DNA of 64,000 nt from Calycina herbarum (Eukaryota > Ascomycota > Leotiomycetes > Helotiales > Pezizellaceae): positions 1 to 64,000 of the forward strand of contig LLEY01000081.1 of assembly GCA_001414485.1 (NCBI GenBank), read 5' to 3'. Of the stretch, positions 35,730-48,027 are shown one piece after another (position 1 is the stretch's first letter; every line of letters starts with the position of its first letter). The position numbers were made by a program, and so were the translations under genes. A model generated the notes under the pieces. That model saw only the letters and a program-made list of their open reading frames with translations. It was not told the DNA's origin and did no database searches.

Positions 35730-37522
35730 CTAAGCCCTCTTCCCCACAGCCGCAGAAGCAGCAATAGCAGCCTCCTGCCTCTGCGCCAACCCACTCAACC
35801 TCCTCTCCTCCAAAGCCCCCGTCCGCTCCTCCTTCAACCTCCTATGTCGTTCCGCCCTCTCCTTCCTCCCCAAATCCAGACCCGTCTCTTCAACTCTCCA
35901 ATTCCTCCCCCTCCTTCCTGCTTCGCCCCACATACTTACTCGTTGAACTTTACGAAGTTTAGTGAGTCCGTAGACACAAACTATGGTGCTGAAAACGACG
36001 CTGTAGCCTGTGACGCCCCAGAATCCCCATTGGGACTCTTCAATGAAGTTTTTGAGATTCATCCCGTAGAGCGCGGCGATGAAAGCGCCGGAGCCGATTC
36101 CTAGGGTGCCGATTGAGAACTTGAGGTCTAAGAGCATGAGCGAATTACGGTTTGCGTCGAGGATTGCTTTTACACTGGGGCTCTGTTAGTTAAAGGTTCA
36201 TTTGTGGTGGAATTGAGGGAAAACTTGCATTTCTTCGGTATTACGGATATTGGAAACCAGATTTCCTGACTCTTGTACGATTTCGTCACAAAGTTTGTGG
36301 TAAGATTCGAGCAACATCTCGACTTCAGTGTGGTCATCTTCTCCTCGTACGAGATCATGAGCTTTCTCTGTCAAGTACATGGCAGCCAGGTCATCATCTG
36401 CTTCCAGCAACTCATCGATAGCATCCCGAACAAGCTTTGCCTTCTGTTCGAAAGTGCCCAGCTTTTTGGAGTAAATGAGCAGGTGTCTCAATTTATCCCT
36501 ATCGATATCCTCCTCGAGTTCTCTCAGAACTCGTACAACAGGTTCTCTAACACCCTCGAACTCCGTTTCCAAGCTTGTAATGACGGAGATCAGAATTGCT
36601 TCTAAAGCTCGGAATTCGTATGGTAAGCCTCCAGCAGATAGAGAACCCTGCTTCGCCCGTAGCTTGTCTTCAAGATCATATATGAATGCAGATTGGTTGT
36701 ATGAATCTGTAGTTCCATATGCATCAAATACCAAAACCCGGTTATGTTTTATCAGAACCCGAAGATGGAGGAGATTGATAAGTATAGCGGAGGGTCGAAC
36801 GAGGATATGCGGTAGGAGACTGGAATCAATTTTCCTAAGATCGCGAGGAAGAAGTCCGTACTATTTGGAAAATAAATTAGCACTTCCTTGGAACAACAGT
36901 TCAAAAGGGAATTCCCTACTTTTGCAATCAATTCGCTCTTCTTGAATTCGCCACTAGCCAACGTCACATTGCCATTCTCATCCAACTCCGTACATCGTAA
37001 CTTAGGTTGTGCAGCAGCTTTCGCCGAAACAGCGCGTCCCAGACTGAATACTGCTGTCTCAGTGCTATCCCCTCGACCTCGTGGCAGATCATCTGGCCGT
37101 AGCCCTCGTCCTCCCGTTGAACGGTTCATTCCCCATATCCTCTGTGCCCACCTTCTAAACCCTGTTGAAGCATTCCGGCGACCTTGAACTGCTCTCCTGG
37201 TGTATAATTGTCTATTGGATATCGTAGGTCGGCTTTGCGCCGGATGTTGGAGGGTGGATGTATTTGCCCGAGGCCAAAGGAAATCGAGGTTGACAAGCCC
37301 GGCTTCGACATTGGCGCATCGCGAAGTTGTTGTTGATAAGCAACTTTTGGATGTTTTCGAAGGGCTCGATATGCGGGGACGTAGGGTAGCTGCCTGTGCT
37401 ATGTGGTGCAGTGGAAGGCTTTGTCCAGAATTGGGGGTAAAAAAGCAAACAGACTCCGATTGCGACCTGAGAAATTTCAGGAGTGTTGATGATGGCGCTG
37501 GGGTATACAGGGCGGGCCTCAT
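35730..37522 (-). CDS. Mitochondrial inner-membrane Mg2+ channel, MRS2/LPE10 family
   Basis: Three exons: 37522-36920, 36860-36229 and 36174-35730, together 559 aa. Intron 1 is ordinary (GTAGGG..GCTAAT..AATAG, 59 bp). Intron 2 (36228-36175, 54 bp) begins GCAAGT with a CTAAC branch site and CCCCAG end, so it is a GC-AG intron. This is the only junction I found that restores IRNTEEIVKAILDANR. The N-terminus is Ser/Arg-rich and basic, a likely mitochondrial presequence. The cytosolic-type helical domain includes YGLLPRDLRKIDSS. The first membrane helix ends in the invariant GMN (YGMNLKNF), then an acidic loop and a second helix. As a pentamer it imports Mg2+ into the matrix. Confidence 0.92.
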
Positions 37523-37861
37523 CGCAGATAACAGGTTGTCAAATGTTTGCTACGAGATTATGCTGCTTTCATGGTGTTGTAGTGAGTCTTTGGTATGGAA
37601 TTTTTGATGGAGCTTGGGCCTCTTAGTTCGAGGTATGTCACATGATCTCATAAACAAATTACTAGGTTGAAAGAAGTAAATAATAATAAGACTCAGGCGC
37701 TGTGCGATTGGTTGGACGCTTTATGTACTTCTTTTCCTTAAAAGACTATCCGGCGAGACTAGCACATTTCTATTCCGTCATATTAATTACATTACGACTG
37801 TGTAACTCCATTGAAGCTCGAAGTTTTGCTTCATGACAATACAGAATACCTTCATAGACAG
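37523..37861. other. Spacer between two minus-strand genes
   Basis: 340 bp. Contains the promoter of the MRS2-like gene and the 3' flank of the upstream gene; nothing else seen. Confidence 0.6.
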
Positions 37862-39674
37862 TTAAAAGTCAGCAAAGCATGCAGATTCTCGAAGTGATTG
37901 CACAAATTGTTGCGTAGCTTTGGACCCATCCTTCTCCATACTAGATAGTTCATCGTTTATCTCCGACCAGTCTATTTCTGTCCTTGATAAAATTGTCGTT
38001 GGGGAACGCTGAAGAAACGAGACAATCCTATATTGGCGGACTTGCAATAAGAGATGGTTCATTGTCCTTAGCCTATTGTCTGTAAAATATCAAAGTTAGT
38101 ATATTTCCAATGTGATTCGACGATTCCCAATCTCTCGAAGCGAAGTTTTGTAGAAATCATATCCACCAAACTTGAGTGACTTCGAAGAACTAAAAAGAAT
38201 ACGACTTACCCTTAGACGCGTTGGCAAGAGCCCATTTCAGCATATTTGTGTCGATAAATCGAGAAACCCCCGCCCACCCCAGTAGATGAATAGACTGTAT
38301 ATCTCCAATTAATATAGCAGTTTTCAAGCCAGCCAAGGCGACCTCGCCACTTGTAGAGGTTTCCCATTGAATTCGAGCTCCCGATTTCACGATCCAATAC
38401 AACAATTTCCTTTGACCATCCGTCCAGAATTTTTGTCTGTCGAGAAGTCTTTCGGGAATTTCTGCGTGATCATCAATATCTATGCAGAGTCGTGACTTAT
38501 TAGAGACCTCGATTGCGGGATGGGGGTTCTCTTGCGACGCGAATGCTGAAAATCTTTCAAATTCTTTATCGAAATGCTCCGCCACGCTCGAATCAGTTTC
38601 GTCATGTTCAAAATAATCCGGCCAAATCGAAGAGTTGTTGTTTCCTGGTTTTGGAGGCTCAAACCCTGAAGTGGATTGGTTAGTTACGGTCTAAAAAATA
38701 GACAACGGATAGGGACTGACAATTATGGTGCGGTACTTGGCGCGGAGCGATAGACAGAATCCAATTTTCTTTCGCCTTGAATAGCACTTCGAGAGAAAAC
38801 CATCGGCACTTTAATATGGTACTCTATGACAGACATAACGTTAGTAAAATAATTGCCTTAGTTTATCAAAGCTGACTCGGATAGTAGAGAAATTGTTTGA
38901 TCATCTTCTCGACAATGGGTACAAAAGGCTCACCTGCAACTCGACAAAAGCCTGATCTATGGGGGAAGTAGAGCGTTCCTCATCCTCCATGCATCGCACC
39001 CATTGTTGCCAAGTAGGCTCGAAAACCGCAGAGGCAGTTTTGATATAGATCATTTCGCTACTGAGCTTCCCTGCGATAGTGGGACTCGATCTTGGAAGCG
39101 CTAAGTTCATGGCGTATTGATACACTGTCTCTAGTAACTCAACGGGAAGCCTTTCGAGAAGTGACATTCTGCGTTGCGACTTGAGGTTCTTGAGCGATCG
39201 TTTCTTGGGTTGTTTTTCGGCTTTTTCCTCTGGGATTGTGGGCGTGGACACTTGTGAAGAAGCTCTTGAGGATGGCAGGCTCATCGGTCGTCCGCGTCCT
39301 CTTTTCTGTGCCAAAGTTAGTATATGAATTGTACCAACAATTTTGAAAAAAACAAAACTACGTGATGATGCTTACAAGGCTGAGAAAAAAGAAAAATTTC
39401 AAGAGAGAACAATCAAATGAAATTTGGGATAAAGTATTCTGGAAAAATAACCTTCCACATGAAATACATTTTAATAGGATCAAACATAATTCCTCCGTTA
39501 CCGAAAGGATACAAGCGTGACATGTAATTTTTGCGCAAACGGCCGCGAAGAGAAACGATAAACCCAACCAAAGAAAACCAAGCTCATTCTTACCTGGGAT
39601 TTTCGTCCATTTTCGACATTACTCTGGACAACAGCCTTTCGCTTCCCGCGAACTTTGATGGGGGTAAGTTCCAT
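37862..39674 (-). CDS. Uncharacterised nuclear-looking fungal protein with an F-box-like segment
   Basis: Five exons assembled by hand: 39674-39594, 39305-38934, 38823-38721, 38665-38210 and 38079-37862, giving one frame of 409 aa. The introns have GTAAGA, GTGAGC, GTCAGT and GTAAGT donors with ACTAAC-type branch sites; the first is long (288 bp). The N-terminus is very basic (KVRGKRK, KKRGRGRP-like, an AT-hook-style GRGRP) and Ser-rich. Residues about 65-90 read LLERLPVELLETVYQYAMN, which resembles the start of fungal F-box-like domains. The rest has no motif I recognise. Possibly a substrate adaptor or chromatin-linked factor, but function is unknown. Divergent from RPS5. Confidence 0.75.
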
Positions 39675-40159
39675 GTTGTTGGAGGTTGAGGTGGACGAGA
39701 GTTGGGAGAAAATAGAATTAAAATGTTAGCCTTGCATGAATTCACTCGGAAGCTCGAAACATAAGGCTAATATAAGGCTTCTAATTGGGTAGCCTTACTT
39801 AGGTACACTGACCTCGAGCTCGAGACCAACCTGACAACCAACTTGATTGGAAATGCCCGTATTCATCTTGTCGTACACAGCCTTTGGCGAGCTATTAAGT
39901 TCTTTTTTTATAGTATGTTTTTTTAGACAATATAGTCTGAGAGGATGTTTTCTCACTCGACGTATTATCGACGCCGAGACCCAAAAGCAAGTCTTGGCAA
40001 ATGACAGGGTTTCCTCGCTTCGAACCCCACTAGCGCCCAACTAAGGTTAGTGCGGTTTAGATATCGCACCACGGAACAGGGCATGCTTCAATTTTGTCGA
40101 AAATCCAAAATCCAGCTCGAGACGCCGACATCAAACAACTCGCCCAAATCTCGACCACC
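39675..40159. promoter_or_regulatory. Shared divergent promoter region
   Basis: 485 bp separate the start codons of the minus-strand unknown and RPS5. Both promoters must lie here. No clear TATA box or named element can be assigned with confidence. Confidence 0.5.
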
Positions 40160-41039
40160 ATGTCTGACAGCGAGGAAATCGAAGTTGCTGAGGGCGGATA
40201 CCAGGTCCTGCCAAAGGATGTCACCGAGGAGATTGGAAGCATCAAGCTTTTCAACAAGTGGTGAGTTGCGCTGCGGAGGGGCCGAGATGGAAAATACCCT
40301 CAAAAATTGACTGAACTGGGCGCAATTGCTAACTCGCCTTTCTTTCAGGTCCTACGAGGATGTCGAAATCCGCGATATCTCCTTAACGTAAGGATTCCCC
40401 ATGCCTCGAAATCGATCCGAATAGAAGCGCATTGGGAAAAGATGGAGATGGGCAGGAATACGGCTAACAAGACGACAGCGATTACATCCAAATCCGTGCG
40501 CCAGTCTACATTTCCCACTCTGCCGGACGATACGCACAAAAGAGATTCCGAAAGGCACAATGCCCAATCATCGAGCGTCTCACCAACTCCCTGATGATGA
40601 ACGGTCGTAACAACGGAAAGAAGTTGATGGCTGTCCGAATCGTTGCACACGCCTTCGAGATCGTACGTCAAGCCTGCCAGGAAATTGTGGGAGGGAAAAA
40701 TGTACTAATAGCAGTTTCCAGATCCACATCATGACCGACCAAAACCCTATCCAAGTCGCCGTCGATGCCATCGTCAACTGCGGTCCTCGCGAAGACTCCA
40801 CCCGTATCGGTTCAGCTGGTACCGTCCGTCGTCAAGCCGTTGATGTCTCCCCTCTCCGCCGTGTCAACCAAGCTATTGCTCTCCTTACCATCGGTGCTCG
40901 TGAGGCCGCTTTCCGAAACGTCAAGTCAGTTGCTGAATGCTTGGCTGAAGAGTTGATCAACGCTGCAAAGGGAAGCAGTAACTCGTACGCTATCAAGAAG
41001 AAGGATGAGTTGGAGCGTGTCGCCAAGTCCAATCGCTAA
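40160..41039 (+). CDS. RPS5: 40S ribosomal protein S5 (uS7)
   Basis: Four exons: 40160-40260, 40349-40387, 40479-40662 and 40722-41039, giving 213 aa. Introns start GTGAGT, GTAAGG and GTACGT, with GCTAAC or CTAAT branch sites. The protein begins [13 protein letters not shown] and has the uS7 body: [66 protein letters not shown] and the C-terminal [10 protein letters not shown]. It binds 18S rRNA at the head of the small subunit, near the mRNA exit channel. The three short introns near the 5' half are typical of ribosomal protein genes in filamentous fungi. Confidence 0.97.
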
Positions 41040-41754
41040 ATGGTTGTTTATTTTGCATGGGAATTGGGTTTCTTTTTGCGAAATGGGGGGCGATACTGGT
41101 TGCATTCTGTCACATAACTGGCCTTACGAATGCTAAATCCTCTTGAAAGCATTTTTTCTTGTTATTATTTTGGCAGATGTGTGTGAAACCTACTTGGTGA
41201 ATCTTCGGCAACTGTACAAAAAGGTTGGGCCTCGCAAGCTTGCAGACGGACCAGCTGCAGAATGCCGGAAGAGTCGCTATCCAGAAGTCTAAGATAGGCA
41301 AATTGTAATTGATTGCAGAAGATCATCAGGATGACAATTCGGAATGTCCAGATCACGTTCGCGCTTGTATGCTTTATGATTTTGAGTTCGAGTTCTTGAT
41401 TGGATGGTAAGTTGCTCTACTCTATGTCTCACAAGCTCGATATCCCGTTTAAAAGCAATTTCAACTGCCTAAAATGATCGGTCTTTACTCCGGATCAAAT
41501 GGGGTTGAACAAACAAGACGTGATGATGAGCACGACAGCTCAACCGGCAGTGACGATCTCCATTTTCGAGATTTGCAATACAGTGATGGAATACTTAAAG
41601 TTGTAGTATTTCCCACATTTTGAAGAGGAAACTGTTGAGGGACATTGAAGTGATACGTGCTGTTGTGTTACTATTCCTCGCTGGCTGTACTTCAATTGCT
41701 GCCCCGCCGTTATATACCTCGAGCCCCACCCCCTTTTGCCATCACCCAGAAACG
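41040..41754. other. Spacer upstream of the aspartic protease gene
   Basis: About 715 bp. The last 150 bp contain TTATATACC (41710), a plausible TATA box about 45 bp before the ATG at 41755. No gene seen. Confidence 0.55.
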
Positions 41755-43137
41755 ATGTTCCCACAATCTGCCCTAGCTGCTCATGCGGCCGCTCTTTTGC
41801 CCTTTCTTCAATTGGCTTCTTCCTCGCCCATTCTGGTTGAACCTCGCAGCTCATTGGCATCGTTCACTGTTGAACAGAAACTCAATCCTAGTTGGAAAGG
41901 CCAAGATGGACCAGCTGCTTATTTGAAGGCATTTTATAAGTATAATGTTGATCCTCCTCATGCGGCTGCTGCCAAGTTTGCTCAGTTGAAGGGGAATGGA
42001 TCAGGGACTGTGACTGCTACTCCTTTTCCTGTGGATTATGATCGGGAGTATGTTAGTCCTGTTTCGTTGGGGACACCGCCTCAGGTTTTGGATTTGGATT
42101 TTGATACTGGGAGTTCGGATTTGTGAGTTCTTTCTTTTCTTTCCCTACTTTCCACTCTTTCGTTTATATTTTCATTTCATAACTCTGTTATTGTGCGAGA
42201 ATTTGCTGGAGTTGTTCGAATGTCAGCTTTTTGTTATAGAAACTGTAACACTAACACTCACAGATGGGTTTTCTCAACCTCCGTTCCCAAAGCCCAAGTT
42301 GCTGGACAGAAATTATACAACCCAGCCTCATCCAACACTTCCACCGATCTCAAGGGAGAATCATGGTCCATCCAGTACGGTGATGGCTCAGCATGTAGCG
42401 GAACTGTCGTCAACGAATCCGTTTCAATCGGGGGCATCACAGCATCCAAGCAAGGCCTCGAAATCGCCACCCAAGTCTCCAGCTCTTTCACCTCGGACCC
42501 CGCTTCATCCGGTCTTCTCGGTCTAGGATTCAGCAGCATCAACACCGTCACTCCAACCCAACAAAAAGTCTGGTTCGAAAACATTCAGTCTGACCTCGCT
42601 GCCCCTGTATTTTCAGTTGATTTGAAGAAAGGAGCGGTGGGTACTTACACCTTTGGAAAGATCGAAAGCGAGAAGTACACCGGCTCCATCGGCTACGTTC
42701 CCGTCAACAAACGCAGGGGATTCTGGGAATTCAACGCAAACGGCTATCAAATCGGTACCTCAAAATACGTTTCCTCAACCATTGATTCCATAGCCGACAC
42801 CGGAACCACACTTCTTCTCCTCCCTGCTGCAGTTGTCAAAGAATATTATAAAGATGTTAAAGGGGCAAAGTATGATTCTTCCTATGGCGCGATTCTTTAT
42901 CCTTGTTCTGCTACGCTTCCCGATTTTACATTTGGACTTGGAAGTTATAGGGGTGTGATTCCGGGGAGTTATGTTCGGTATGGAGAGGCGGATGATGCTA
43001 AGACTATTTGTTATGGGGGAATTCAGGATATGGGGAATTTGCCGTTTAGTATTTGGGGGGATATTTTGTTGAAGGCTCAGTATGTTGTTTTTGATGCGGG
43101 GGAGACGAGGATTGGCTTTGCTAATAAGAAGATTTGA
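41755..43137 (+). CDS. Secreted pepsin-like aspartic protease (family A1, aspergillopepsin/endothiapepsin type)
   Basis: Two exons, 41755-42122 and 42264-43137. The 141-bp intron (GTGAGT..ACTAAC..CACAG) lies just after the first active-site motif. Product 413 aa. It has a hydrophobic signal peptide (MFPQSALAAHAAALLPFLQL), then a propeptide to about residue 85, then the bilobal enzyme. Catalytic Asp117 is in FDTGSSDLW and Asp301 in ADTGTTLLLLP. Tyr of the flap is in SIQYGDGSACSG. Two Cys near the C-terminus could form the usual disulphide. It should be active at acid pH outside the cell in protein degradation, for nutrition or host interaction. The ATG at 41755 gives a clean signal peptide and is preferred over the upstream start at 41620. 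Confidence 0.95.
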
Positions 43138-44717
43138 GGGCCGGGAAAGCTTGGTGGTCAGGGTGAGGGAGCGGCATGATGAGTTGTACTTCTTGTGTCT
43201 CTTTTTTTTTCGAATGGTGGTTTTTGAAATGGGGTGTGACAAGTGCTGGATCGAGGACGTGTACGTTTCTTTTAGAGCTTATATATGCGGCTCGTGAGGG
43301 GATTGCACATAGGATACTTGATAATTTTTTCGATTTGGAGTTTTTCAAACTTCCAGGCTAATCGTTGATCAAATTAATATCAAGTTGAAGCTCTCCTCCG
43401 AGAACCTGAGTAGCACCATGTAAAACAGGTTTCGATTGATTTGCGTTGTTGAATGCCACTTACAAGATGGTAGATGCCATGTGCTGTGTAAGAGAATCAC
43501 GCACTTGGGTATGACAGTGACAGAATTTGTGGAACCTGGTACCTGTCGATGTTTATCTCTGCATGGTGGAATCATGGAAGTTAGAAATAAGGATCACCGC
43601 CCTTAAGCTAAAGCCCGAAATCCCCAACCCCTTCATTTTCCTTTCCCCTCTTCTCAAGACCCAAACGTCTTTATCATCTTGAACCGAGCTGATTGTGTCG
43701 TCAACTCCTTATTCTACGGGTGTCCTGAGGCTAATACCACCCCCGATCGTGGATTGGATACTTGATTCTCCTCCTTATCTGAACGACACTCCCGAAGAGA
43801 ATATTGCCAATTACCTGCACTTCCTCTAAGAAAGAGATTCGAAACACGTTTCCAATTCCATTACCAATCATGGGAAGAGTCATTTACGATGACCTTCCCG
43901 CCCGACTCACGATTGCATATTACGATATACTTCTCCGGGCAATACTTTCTATTTGCCAATGCTCTAACTGGTTCATTGCCAAACTATGCGAGATTTCCTA
44001 CTCTACGTGGGATCTCTATGTTCGTATATCGAGCCCAGCATATCTTATGGAGCGATGCTAGAATGTCTCATATAGCTTTGATGAGGAGCGCGTTCATCAT
44101 TCTCCAACAATAAAAAATGAGGCTAGTTTTCCCAAAGTAAGAAACCTTCGGAAAAATCATTCTCATGCACAAACACTCAAGGGGTTCTTCTACTCCTTTC
44201 CTCTCTATTCTTGTTTCAAGTTTTCTATTTTACAATTCTTTGCGAGTTTGAGTGTCGGGGAACCACTCCATATTTTCCTTCGTTCCTGACCAGGGTATTG
44301 AGCATGGGTTGTTTCCCCGCAAATCGAGATCTTAATTTTTGAGGCTGATTCCTCAGCCTCTGGTCTACGTAATTTCCAATACCCGCTCTATTGTCAGCAT
44401 TCTAAATTATCGGACCACTTGGTATCATCATCCAAATATCGTTTCCATTCTCAAAATTAGTCATTGGATGGAATTGATCGAAGGTAGATGTAACTTGTAC
44501 AAGCAAGGTACAAAGCACGATGATTAAGCAACAGGCTTTTTTTGCCACAAGCATTTAATCGGTATTTCAGTTCCTGGTTGTCTTTATTTATATCTGGTCA
44601 AGATTACTTTCTAGATTTAACTCTTTTCGCTTATACGGAAGAAAGTTCAAGAAAGGAAAACTCGCAAGGGTCGTTTCCTATTCTTTTTTGGATATAGCTC
44701 AGTCCGCAGGAAGAGTC
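43138..44717. other. Spacer with one unrecognised frame
   Basis: About 1.6 kb. Between roughly 43770 and 44113 a plus frame reads LPLRKRFETRFQFHYQSW and further coherent-looking sequence, ending IILQQ. It matches no family I know and lacks a clear 5' exon, so it may be a gene remnant. The remainder is non-coding. Confidence 0.4.
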
Positions 44718-46542
44718 ATGGAGAACCGAGAGTCTGATAAAGAAAATAGGTAATAGGTCCTATCAGAAAAGTTCGTTAAAGATACTGACCTTGTGAATAG
44801 CTCTTCAAATTCGAAATCATTCGCTTTCATCGTCTCAACAGATCAAAGCAAACCGGACAAGAAGACTCGGAAACTCGTTAAGCAGCATGTGATGCGAGAT
44901 ATTGCTATCGCCAGAAGAAAAGGCAATAAAAAGGAGAGAAAACAAAATATCCAGATTCCACTATTTGTACCTGACATGCACGAAGGCGATTGGCTTTCAC
45001 ATGAAACTGGTGAGTAACTGATACATTTTTGTTTAGTTTGTTTTTGACATTGACGTATTCAAGATTCCACAATCGATAATTTCGACATGCATACTGTCAT
45101 AGAAAGAATTTCACCTAGCCCTTTCGTGGAGAGGCTTGGGACTGGAAGATTCGACCCGTTCTTACCATATCCCATCGAGATGGACCATACTAGTAGGGGC
45201 TTGATAGACAATGGTAAGCAGCCCATTTTTCTCGGTATTTGCGAGTTTACGGCTAAACAACATAAGTATTTGATACCAGAGTACATACCCTAAAACCCTA
45301 TCGAGATGCTTTCTTTCATATCGCCATTCATGACCCCGCAGCTTTCTTCCAGCTCCTCGCCAACACCGAACTTTTACGCACTTTACAGAATGCCTATGAT
45401 CCAAATGCCAAAGCAAAAACAACATATACTGCTACAAAATATCATACAAAAGCGATCAAGATCGCCAATTCGAGGCTTCAAGATTCCCAGGACGGTATTA
45501 GTGATGGGGTCATTTCGACTGTTTTAATCATGGCGGTCTATAATGTGAGTCGTGTCTCAGAATTATGTTGAAGGGTCAATATTAAATGGAAGGTAGCATA
45601 TTTTGCAAGATTTCAATGCTTGGAATATACATATGAGTGGGCTTAAACGGATTGTGCAGCTGCGTGGTGGAATCGAAGCGTTGAACACCACTCCTAGATT
45701 GAGGCTTCTGATATCATGGTATGTATCCCCTCGCTTGATGCAACACATCTTGCTCATCACTACCATCTTTGAGAAAATATTGACAAAACAGGCACGATGT
45801 CTCAGGCTCTTATACACTCGACCAACACCCACACTTCCCGTTCCCGACGGATTCGCTGCCGAGTTTGCCAACTCCAGATTCCCCACCCTCCGCACCAGTT
45901 CAGCAACTACTTAAGACCTTTTCTTCCTCAAAACAATACGCAGCTTTCCAGACTCTAAGTATATCTCACTCCTACCACGAAATCCTCCTTCGTGAAAACC
46001 ACTGGCCTGAGGGACGTATCATAGCCGATGCACTCGTCTCCGGGTTCTGGATGAATCGACTCCTTCAGCTACTTCTCTGTCTTAATAATCCCATCGAATC
46101 GTCCAATCCACTACCAGAGACTAGAGATAACATAAATGAACTCCAAGTTGAAGTATTAAGAGAACTATGGCGATTAGGAGCCCTTCTATATCTCGCTCCA
46201 GTGCGGAGAAGGATGGGCGTTTGGCCTGTGAGAACCGAGGTTTATGTTACAAAGGCCCTGCAACTATTCAAACGATTTGATCTTGCCAGGCCTTTTGTGC
46301 TGGGAGATTTTGGGACGTTGAAGATTTGGGTGCTCGTTATTGCTATTTTTGAGGCGAGACATATGGAAGAGAAGATTGTATTAATAGAGGCTTTGGAAAT
46401 GGTATCTAGAGGTGAGGGGTTGGGCTCATATGAGGAGATTAGGGGGGTGTTGGAGAGTATGTTCTGGGCTGGTGTTCATGATGAGAAACTGAAGGGGTTG
46501 TGGGGCGAGATTGGGGAGGGGAGGTTTGCTGGCCAGAAATAG
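44718..46542 (+). CDS. Fungal-specific transcription-factor-domain protein (Fungal_trans_2 type), no Zn2Cys6
   Basis: Six exons: 44718-44749, 44801-45009, 45064-45213, 45282-45544, 45597-45718 and 45792-46542, one frame of 508 aa. Introns are 51-73 bp with good donors. The exon 4 and 5 starts were chosen to keep the frame (..GLIDNVHTLKPYRDAFF and ..AVYNHILQDFNAWNIH). Near the N-terminus FAFIVSTDQSKPDKKTRKL-VKQHVMRDI resembles the opening block of many Pezizomycotina proteins with this domain. Later blocks are IHDPAAFFQLLANTELL and GLKRIVQLRGGIEAL. No DNA-binding cysteine cluster is present. Presumed nuclear regulator or degenerate relative; target unknown. Confidence 0.82.
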
Positions 46543-48027
46543 ATGTATATATTGGGAGTAAATTGGTTTGGTATGGGGTTATGAGATGCTGTATTCTCCT
46601 CACGCTTATTTCAAACTAGAATTAACCCAACCCAACCCTCTCCACACTATCCCTCCAATCACGCACATCAAAAAAGCGCCTCAACGTACCACAGCCAACG
46701 AAAGGGGGTACGACTCGCCCTCGCATATGCATGCAACCACCTGCCCAACCACCTCTTTTACCTACTTACCCCTCATTCTATCAACTCCACCAATGACACA
46801 TTAACTTAAAATAAAGTTCTTCGTAGGTTACCTACCAATAGCACGAGCTGGTTTCAAAAAAGTTTCGCTACTCATAGGCTCCAACCCGAAAACCCTAAAA
46901 ACCCCACGCTACTCATGGGTAACCTAGGAATAGCAAGGAGCTGCAAATAAGAAAACTTCAGCTATCCACAGCTAACCTACGAATGGATCTACCTATTCAC
47001 AGATAACCCAGAAATAGCCAAAAGAGAAAGAAAAAAATATCTACTTTCGGGCTTTTAGTCAATGGACAAGGACCATAAGATAAAAATGCAATGAAATAGT
47101 AGATGATAAGACAGAAAGAAGAAAATGAGATGAAATTCCCCAAATGATGAGACGAGAGACCTTTTCGAACGTAAGTGAAGGTATCATAACTTGACTTTGC
47201 CTGAAGAAATGTTTTTTTATCAATATTCACCGTTGAAAGTCAACAGGAAAACCCTGTAAGTAAAAACTGGCGAACAATCATATTTTGCTAAAACTTTAGA
47301 ACAATTTAATGAGATAATCAGACTTGCAAAAAGACTTGAAACAAGAACGTTTTGCAAATTTGTACTTATTATATGCTAGTTTGTTAAACTCACTTCCTTA
47401 TTCTAATCTTCTAGAGTAATCTCTTTTCGTGACTATTGTTTAGACGTACTGGAAACGATGACAGGTAAAACGATATCGTAAAAAGCATCGGACAAATTGC
47501 AAGAAAAGGCCATACCCCGCGCCACCACACCTCAATATATAATTTCCCACCTGTTCATACACCAACAGAAGAACACATCAAATTCAAAATATACAGTAGA
47601 GAAAAAGACATCATATCTCTTCCATCATCTCTCGCTCAACACCAAAAACCCCTCTAAATGGTTTGACTCGAAAAAAAGCACCGCTATTTGTACCTGAAAG
47701 TTAAGCTGATGACGACCAAATAGCACGTGTGATATAGTTAGGTGAATAGTCCAGGAAAGTGAATCTTGCAATATCCGCTGTAGGATAAAGCGGGAAAATA
47801 TGTTGCGGTCAATTCGTTCGCCGACCTCTGCAGGCCAGAAGCATCTGGATATCCATAAATTATCGGTCGTAAGAGGAGAAAGCCGCACAAGGAGTCTTTA
47901 AGGGACGTTTTATGTTGTGGCCGCAATCCATCTGGAGATCAGCATTTTTCTTCACTTATATCAGTAGCAATTCCTTTCATGATGAGATGGGCAGCGAACT
48001 TACCTTATGAGTGGAGGGAGGTGAAGT
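46543..48027. other. Spacer with a dispersed short motif
   Basis: About 1.5 kb without a gene. At 46822-47022, four variants of a motif like (G/A)NTAACCTANGAATAG occur (one inverted-looking at the start, GGTTACCTACCAATAG). Several small frames lie at 47497-47926 with no recognisable product. Confidence 0.45.

Noticed and set aside
35511..36104. 197-codon plus-strand gene
   Set aside because: Antisense shadow of the third exon of the MRS2-type gene; Pro/Ser/Leu-rich low-complexity translation.
45545..45596. Alternative acceptor GCAAG at 45610 for the fourth intron of the transcription-factor gene
   Set aside because: It shifts the frame away from FNAWNIHMSGLKRIV; the earlier GGTAG acceptor keeps the conserved sequence.
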